The notes beneath the pieces were generated by a model. That model had not been told where the DNA came from and ran no database searches. It was given only the letters and a program-made list of their open reading frames with translations. DNA of 47,518 bases, taken from UBA9619 sp964630665. GTDB lineage: Bacteria; Pseudomonadota; Gammaproteobacteria; Arenicellales; UBA868. The position numbers and the translations under genes were made by a program. This document shows positions 43,281-47,518 of this stretch, piece by piece; the first letter of the stretch is position 1; each line of letters begins with the position of its first letter. The stretch covers positions 1 to 47,518 of the forward strand of contig CAZVVN010000018.1 in assembly GCA_964630665.1 (NCBI GenBank), read 5' to 3'.

Positions 43281-43748
43281 ATGAAAAGTTACCTGATTAT
43301 TTTTCATCTGGCGTTGGTGCTGTTTGGTTTTATCTTTGTCGAACACCACCTGGATACACCCGGTCATTCCGAGGCACAGCGGGAATCCCTGCTGAGTGAC
43401 GGTTCCGGAATAGCCGCTCGAATCGCCGCGGTCGGCCAGATCAACGTGGCACAGGCCCAGAGCACTACCCAAGTAGCCGCGGCCAGCGAATCAGCAGTCG
43501 ATGGAGAGAAGATCTATCAAACTGCTTGTATTGCCTGCCACGGTGCCGGTGTTGCTGGAGCGCCGAAGGTGGGAGATGCCTCAGCCTGGACCGCACGAGT
43601 TGCAGCCGGAAACGAGACCCTGTATGCCAATGCGATCAACGGTTTCCAGGGTTCTTTCGGAATGATGCCCGGCAAAGGCGGTAACCCCACACTCAGTGAC
43701 GAAGAGGTCAAGGCCGCTGTCGACTACATGGTGAGCGAGTCCCAGTAG
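43281..43748 (+). CDS. Membrane-anchored c-type cytochrome (c5-like)
   Basis: 155 residues. The first 20 form an uncleaved anchor or signal (SYLIIFHLALVLFGFIFV). A spacer of about 50 residues leads to one class I haem domain with CIACH (83-87) and GMMPGKGGNP carrying the Met ligand. The C-terminus LSDEEVKAAVDYMV is characteristic of cytochrome c5. Likely electron donor to the caa3 oxidase encoded just upstream. The 65-bp spacer contains an 11-bp direct repeat (CTGAATAGCGT at 43208 and 43249). Confidence 0.9.
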   Translation: MKSYLIIFHLALVLFGFIFVEHHLDTPGHSEAQRESLLSDGSGIAARIAAVGQINVAQAQSTTQVAAASESAVDGEKIYQTACIACHGAGVAGAPKVGDASAWTARVAAGNETLYANAINGFQGSFGMMPGKGGNPTLSDEEVKAAVDYMVSESQ

Positions 43749-43898
43749 CGCCTCGGGCCAGCTTCGGCCACGGCTAAACTTCTGTCACTGCAGGTTTTTC
43801 TCAGAGGCAATTCTATTGCGCTGCCGAGCCACTCGCCATGCACAACGCGTGAATCAGACGCTGGCCCATTTATCTTCGCTGTCCTTTTCATCGCCGCT

Positions 43899-44567
43899 GT
43901 GTGGCTGTCCGCTTATGCCAGTTCTGTCTGGTCAGCGACTGTTACACCGCTAATACCTGATCCTGCCGCAACCGCTACACCCCTACGTCCTGCAGCGGAC
44001 CGATTGATTCGACTCGCGGTCCATTTTCGCCCCGGCGGGATCGACTGGAACCGGAAAGTAGAATCCGAAGCTTTGGATGCCCGACTGGATCGATTGACAT
44101 CGACTAACGAATGTCCGAAATGTGACTTGCGTGGTGCAGTTCTGCAAGGAAAGAATCTCCGGCAGGCGAACCTCAGCAATGCGGATCTCAACGGTGCGCG
44201 ATTCGACCGGGCAGATTTGAGCGCAGCGAACCTGACCGGGGCATATCTGTACGGTGCCAACTTCAGTACGGCAGATCTTCGCGGTGCCCAGTTGATCAAC
44301 GCAGACCTGCGCAAAGCCAACCTAAGCCAGGCTGATCTACGTGGAGCCTATCTCCTGCTGGCTAATCTCAGAAAAGCTGACTTGCGGTTCGCTCGATTGA
44401 CCGGTGCCTTCCTGAACGGTGCAGATCTCACCGGGGCCAGGCTCAGGCAGGCGGATTTGACCAATGCCGACCTGACCGAGGCGTTGATCGACCAATCATC
44501 GGTCGATCAGGCCATTTTGTGCCGTACGCAGCTGCCGTGGGGACAAATTCAGCGGGATTGCGACTGA
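43899..44567 (+). CDS. Pentapeptide-repeat protein, start uncertain
   Basis: 222 residues if started at the GTG at 43899. About 25 uninterrupted A(D/N)LxG-type pentapeptides fill residues 75-200, forming a right-handed quadrilateral beta-helix; a CPKC pair (72-75) precedes it. The frame is open without interruption back to the cytochrome c stop at 43748. The upstream codons encode PFIFAVLFIAAVWL, which reads as a signal-peptide core cut by the GTG. No ATG, GTG or TTG lies upstream in frame, only an ATT (43815) and CTG codons. Likely exported; function unknown. Confidence 0.8.
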   Translation: MWLSAYASSVWSATVTPLIPDPAATATPLRPAADRLIRLAVHFRPGGIDWNRKVESEALDARLDRLTSTNECPKCDLRGAVLQGKNLRQANLSNADLNGARFDRADLSAANLTGAYLYGANFSTADLRGAQLINADLRKANLSQADLRGAYLLLANLRKADLRFARLTGAFLNGADLTGARLRQADLTNADLTEALIDQSSVDQAILCRTQLPWGQIQRDCD

Positions 44568-44627
44568 GCGACAATTGTTTTTTTCGGCCGCTGCTCTGAA
44601 GAGACACTAATTACAACCGATTGGCTT

Positions 44628-46184
44628 ATGAATTCAGGTTTTGTATTCCCAAAACTTGCGACCGGTCTGATCGGTTTCTGGATCTGCCCGTGCGCGATCG
44701 CCCATGGGTTCGGTGAGCGCTATGATCTTCCCGTCCCCCTGTGGTTGTGGGTTGTCGGTGCCGGCGCCACGATTGTCCTGACTTTTGCGGTCGTCGCGCT
44801 GTTCCCACACAGCCGTACTTTGCATCCCCAAGGACCCAGGATCAATCTGTTCAGGGTGCGGGGCTTGCGTGGGTTCGCTCATCCGATAACGATCTCAGTC
44901 ATTCGCGTATTGAGCGTAACCTTCCTGTTGGCTAGCGTATTGTCAGGCTTTCTGGGGGTGCCCGATCCGTACCAAAATCTTGTGCCGGTGGCCGTGTGGG
45001 TAGTGTGGTGGGTTGGTGTTGCCTACGTCTGTGCGCTGGTCGGTGACCTCTGGGCGGTGCTGAATCCTTTTCGCACCCTTTTTATCTGGGCGGAAAAGAT
45101 CGTCAATCTGTTCACTGGCGGAAAGGGTCTGTCGTTGGAGAAACCCTATCCGCAGGGTCTGTCCGCGTGGCCGGCGGTGGCAGGCCTGATGGTGTTTTTC
45201 TGGGCGGAACTGATCTGGCCGGGGGGCGGTGTGCCGCGGGATCTTGCCCTGGCTATCACTATTTATGCAGCTATGACCTGGGCCGGGATGATTGTGTTTG
45301 GCCGCGATGTCTGGTTGCAGAACGGCGACACGTTCTCCTTGGTTTTTGGCGTCTTTGCCCGATTTGCCCCGCTGGCGCTACGTAGCAGCGACCGCGAGCG
45401 GGCCCGCACCTGTGTCAGTCCGGTCTGCCGCTACCGTCGGGAATACTGCGTCAATGGGCAGATCTGCCTGGCCCGGGCGGGCCCAGGAGATCTGGAGTGG
45501 ATCTTGCGCCCGCCGGCCCTCGGTCTGCTTGATGAGCCTCGGGTGCCGGTGTCCTTGATGGTTCTGGTGATAACGCTACTTGCGACAGTGACCTTCGACG
45601 GGATCCTGGAAACGCCTCTGTGGGCCCACGTGCTTGAGCGCACCTTGAGCGACGAGGTTCGCTATGTCGGTAGCGTGGCGCTGATCATGTTCTCGGTGGG
45701 ATTTCTGATGGTGTTTCTGGGTTTCAGTTGGCTGATGGCGTACTGTGCACAGCGATTTGGTGACCCGCAGAGTTTGGGTGCAGCTCCCAGGCCCGATCTT
45801 TTTCATGTCGCCAGCTCGTTCGTCATGACTCTGGTACCGATTGCGATTGCCTACCATCTGGCGCACTATCTCTCGTACCTCGTTATCTCAGGGCAGTATC
45901 TGATTCCAAGGTTGTCGGACCCGCTGGGCCATGGCTGGAATCTACTGGGGACAAGGGATTACCAAGTGGACATCAGCCTGCTCGGTGCCCGGGCAGCCTG
46001 GTACCTGGCGGTGGCGTTTATCGTGGCCGGTCATGTGTTCGCCGTTTACATAGCTCACCTGGCAGCACTCCGGTTGTTTGGGAACCCACGCGCCGCCTTC
46101 TTCAGCCAGCTACCGATGATGGTGCTGATGGTGCTCTACACGATGGTCAGCCTGTGGATACTCGCCCAACCGATGGTTTCATGA
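44628..46184 (+). CDS. Polytopic membrane protein with a four-cysteine loop (annotated elsewhere as 'fenitrothion hydrolase'-like)
   Basis: 518 residues. An N-terminal signal (to about residue 26, AIAHG) is followed by the family-typical GERYDLPVPLWL and about 11 membrane helices. A soluble loop between helices 6 and 7 holds four cysteines, 262, 267, 274 and 280 (C-x4-C-x6-C-x5-C), which could bind a metal or Fe-S cluster. Later helices carry paired histidines (AYHLAH, GHVFAVYIAH). I know similar proteins only under the name fenitrothion hydrolase, which looks doubtful for a protein of this topology. It follows the oxidase and cytochrome genes, suggesting a link to respiration; that is inference. 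Confidence 0.75.
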   Translation: MNSGFVFPKLATGLIGFWICPCAIAHGFGERYDLPVPLWLWVVGAGATIVLTFAVVALFPHSRTLHPQGPRINLFRVRGLRGFAHPITISVIRVLSVTFLLASVLSGFLGVPDPYQNLVPVAVWVVWWVGVAYVCALVGDLWAVLNPFRTLFIWAEKIVNLFTGGKGLSLEKPYPQGLSAWPAVAGLMVFFWAELIWPGGGVPRDLALAITIYAAMTWAGMIVFGRDVWLQNGDTFSLVFGVFARFAPLALRSSDRERARTCVSPVCRYRREYCVNGQICLARAGPGDLEWILRPPALGLLDEPRVPVSLMVLVITLLATVTFDGILETPLWAHVLERTLSDEVRYVGSVALIMFSVGFLMVFLGFSWLMAYCAQRFGDPQSLGAAPRPDLFHVASSFVMTLVPIAIAYHLAHYLSYLVISGQYLIPRLSDPLGHGWNLLGTRDYQVDISLLGARAAWYLAVAFIVAGHVFAVYIAHLAALRLFGNPRAAFFSQLPMMVLMVLYTMVSLWILAQPMVS

Positions 46185-46204
46185 CCCGATCCTTGTCCGG
46201 GTTG

Positions 46205-46223
46205 ATCACACGTCAGGTGTGAT
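46205..46223. repeat. Perfect 7-bp inverted repeat
   Basis: ATCACAC-GTCAG-GTGTGAT lies 20 bp after the 518-residue membrane protein. No T-tract follows, so it is not a standard terminator; it may be an mRNA-end hairpin or a protein site. Confidence 0.45.
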
Positions 46224-46300
46224 TGATTCCCAATGCCCCTGGACCTTCCTCGCCGTTTATACTACGGTCCAACCAATCGCAACTTTGAGTGACGACGACA

Positions 46301-46411
46301 ATGAGTGAACAAAACGGCGGACTGACTGAAGGTCAGGGTGTAGGTAGAGTGGTTTTAATCATAGGCTTTGGTGTTTTTGTGATCGGCCTGATCGGTATAT
46401 TTGTGATGTAG
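46301..46411 (+). CDS. 36-residue single-span membrane protein
   Basis: ATG 46301 to TAG 46411 encodes a polar head (MSEQNGGLTEGQGVGR) and one hydrophobic helix (VVLIIGFGVFVIGLIGIFVM). A TATACT (46258-46263) lies about 40 bp upstream but no good -35 or ribosome site is seen. The clean split between a charged glycine-rich head and a full-length helix is why I call it. It could be a small subunit or regulator of the oxidase or of the membrane protein upstream. Confidence 0.5.
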   Translation: MSEQNGGLTEGQGVGRVVLIIGFGVFVIGLIGIFVM

Positions 46412-46463
46412 CAATGGGCAGTCGGTCCAGTTCCTGTTCAATGAGCCGATAATCGAGGGTCGC

Positions 46464-46766
46464 TCAGCCCGACGTCTTTGTTCTCTTACGCCTGAGGAAC
46501 TGAACCAAAGGTGGAATGATCGAAAAGATCAGGGCATTCCACAGCCAGCGATCGTCTTCTGTAAACGTTCGGGCGATGGCTCCGCCAAAGACGATCACAC
46601 AACTCAGCGTGAGCGCATTTTTCATCGGTTGACCGACTGAGGCCAGCCTGGGAAGCAGTTGGCCTATGGCTTTGTTGTAACCTTCGCCGAACTGGACGAT
46701 GTCCTGGTGGATCACCAGCATGATCAGTATGCAAGCCGCCAGCAGAATGAGAATCAGATAGTCCAT
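46464..46766 (-). CDS. Small membrane protein, 100 residues
   Basis: From ATG 46766 it encodes three hydrophobic stretches: LILILLAACILIMLVI, ALTLSCVIVFGGAIA and LWNALIFSIIPPLVQFL, ending in RRKRTKTSG. The frame is open upstream but the extension is Arg/His-rich and antisense to nothing known. Its second half resembles the neighbouring 68-residue protein (GG, then DDxRWLW/Y, then P-x-L-x-Q). Function unknown. Confidence 0.65.
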   Translation of the reverse strand: MDYLILILLAACILIMLVIHQDIVQFGEGYNKAIGQLLPRLASVGQPMKNALTLSCVIVFGGAIARTFTEDDRWLWNALIFSIIPPLVQFLRRKRTKTSG

Positions 46767-46780
46767 TACCCGCCTGTTGA

Positions 46781-46987
46781 TCAGTGGTTTCGCGGTCGAA
46801 GCAGGTCCCGGAAAGAGATCCGTTCCCGCCAGATCAGTTGCAGCAGAATCGGCACGGCCGCGATGCTGATGCTGCCGTAAAGCCAGCGTAGATCGTCGCT
46901 GACAAGGTATCCGACAATGCCGCCGATGAATAACAGCCCGGCCCACTTGAATGCGCTGCGCATGATCAGCGTGGCAGATTCATGCAA
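46781..46987 (-). CDS. Small membrane protein, 60-68 residues
   Basis: A TTG at 46987 or ATG at 46963 starts a protein with two hydrophobic stretches (WAGLLFIGGIVGYLV, WLYGSISIAAVPILLQLI) and a basic tail. It shares a DD-x-RWL(Y/W) core with the 100-residue protein 14 bp downstream, so the two look like diverged tandem paralogues. A strong GAGGAGG lies three bases before the TTG and inside a hairpin (46986-47004). Confidence 0.6.
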   Translation of the reverse strand: MHESATLIMRSAFKWAGLLFIGGIVGYLVSDDLRWLYGSISIAAVPILLQLIWRERISFRDLLRPRNH

Positions 46988-47004
46988 TGACCTCCTCGGT
47001 CATT
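46986..47004 (-). promoter_or_regulatory. Hairpin enclosing a ribosome-binding site
   Basis: AATGACC-GAGGA-GGTCATT (minus strand) is a perfect 7-bp stem whose loop and 3' arm hold the GAGGAGG site of the 60-68-residue protein. It begins right at the stop codon of the upstream 30-residue frame, so ribosomes ending there could open it. Translational coupling is inferred. Confidence 0.45.
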
Positions 47005-47096
47005 CAACCGCCCACGATGGGTGCAGCAGAGGAGAAAAACGGATAGATACAACCCACCAGCGAGATGATCAACAGGATAACGATCGTAAACCGCAT
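47004..47096 (-). CDS. 30-residue hydrophobic peptide
   Basis: ATG 47096 to TGA 47004, preceded by GGAG seven bases upstream. It is one hydrophobic helix (FTIVILLIISLVGCIYPFF) and a short Ala/Gly tail; LVGC could be a lipobox or chance. Its stop begins the hairpin that covers the next gene's ribosome site, so it may be a leader peptide or a true small membrane protein. Confidence 0.5.
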   Translation of the reverse strand: MRFTIVILLIISLVGCIYPFFSSAAPIVGG

Positions 47097-47177
47097 GGCT
47101 TGACTCCAAGGACCTAGAGCAGGTGATAGCAGGTGGCTGAGTACAGAACCCGCCGATGCGTCTCGTGCAGATTGTAC

Positions 47178-47294
47178 TTATTTGACGTGGGGGTCATCTT
47201 CGGAGCCTTTCCAGGCCATTTTCCATCCGATCCAGAAAATTGCGATACATACAGCCAGTCCTAGCAATGCGAAAAAGAGATAACCGATTTTCAT
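47178..47294 (-). CDS. 38-residue single-span membrane protein
   Basis: ATG 47294 to TAA 47178 encodes one helix (GYLFFALLGLAVCIAIFWIGW) followed by a polar tail (KMAWKGSEDDPHVK). No ribosome site is clear. The helix-plus-charged-tail design is typical of small bitopic proteins. It heads a minus-strand group of four small membrane proteins down to 46464. Confidence 0.5.
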   Translation of the reverse strand: MKIGYLFFALLGLAVCIAIFWIGWKMAWKGSEDDPHVK

Positions 47295-47438
47295 AAGGTA
47301 TAGATTTTAGTTTATTTACAGGATCGGAGTGGTGTTGTCGCTTTATTACACGGATGCCCGACGATCTCGAATCGGCTAAATTGCGACACTGAAGAAACGA
47401 AACCGGCAGACATCACGCCGGAAATCTCAGAAGTGGCC

Positions 47439-47518
47439 ATGCCCGCTATGAACAGACGACCCCTAATCGGCGTAACTGCCTGTCGCCGGCAGCTCGATCC
47501 CCATCCATTCAACATTGT
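47439..47518 (+). CDS. Start of a class I glutamine-amidotransferase-like (peptidase C26/PuuD-type) protein, 3'-truncated
   Basis: ATG 47439 or 47448 opens a frame reading MNRRPLIGVTACRRQ then HPFNIV to the window edge. The RPLIGVT(A/C)CR opening followed by HPF(H/N)IV matches gamma-glutamyl-gamma-aminobutyrate hydrolase-like proteins. Only 27 codons are visible, so the catalytic cysteine is outside and identity rests on the N-terminus. The 144 bp before it hold no other gene. Confidence 0.6.
   Translation, partial: MPAMNRRPLIGVTACRRQLDPHPFNI

Noticed and set aside
47312..47515. A 67-codon minus-strand frame at the window edge
   Set aside because: It overlaps the better supported plus-strand C26-type start and has no hydrophobic or domain pattern.

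Overview
The window is a typical gammaproteobacterial replication-origin region. It has moderately high GC and dense genes with short spacers and several ATGA/GTGA overlaps. The gene sets are recognisable gamma-type ones: dnaA-dnaN-gyrB, apaG-apaH-mlaA, the full atp operon followed by slyD-like, glmU and glmS, glyQS with gmhB and plsC, and glnA-ntrB-ntrC. I cannot name a genus. The mix of a caa3-type cytochrome oxidase with two subunit III genes, a membrane-anchored cytochrome c and a tRNA-thiolation-like/TusA pair suggests an aerobic, possibly environmental or marine, lineage rather than an enteric. No rRNA, tRNA, CRISPR array, insertion sequence or prophage is visible.

Layout. 1-4913: the 3' two-thirds of dnaA, an AT-rich dnaA-dnaN spacer with DnaA boxes (candidate oriC), dnaN, a dnaN-gyrB spacer carrying two near-perfect parS sites in place of recF, and gyrB. 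4931-9774 (minus strand): apaG, apaH, mlaA, a MerR/excisionase-type HTH gene overlapping mlaA, a TolC-family protein carrying an N-terminal LysM domain, and a pcm-like methyltransferase. 9775-10303: a gene-poor spacer ending in a good sigma-70 promoter. 10304-23608 (plus): atpIBEFHAGDC, an SlyD-type FKBP, glmU, glmS, a PaiB-like flavin-binding protein, pdxA, rsmA. 23667-28350 (minus): glyQ-glyS-mazG-like-gmhB-plsC.

28507-33957 (plus): a PP-loop/NFACT-R tRNA-thiolation-like protein overlapping a TusA-like sulfur carrier, then the nitrogen-control locus glnA-ntrB-ntrC with a perfect sigma-54 promoter and two NtrC palindromes. 34020-38218: housekeeping/accessory enzymes (MBL-fold hydrolase, alpha/beta hydrolase, two SDRs, AlkD-like DNA glycosylase). 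38506-43748 (plus): a cytochrome oxidase cluster ordered II (with fused cytochrome c), I, III, III, IV, followed by a membrane-anchored cytochrome c, which matches the rhizobial coxMNOP order. 43899-47294: a pentapeptide-repeat protein with no clear start codon, a large polytopic membrane protein with a four-cysteine loop, and a group of five very small membrane proteins. The last 80 bases hold the start of a class I glutamine-amidotransferase-like (peptidase C26) gene.

The items most worth following are the parS pair in the dnaN-gyrB gap with recF missing, the LysM-TolC fusion, the thiolase-like/TusA pair, the small-membrane-protein cluster beside the oxidase genes, and an NtrC whose sigma-54-contacting loop reads GAFTDA.
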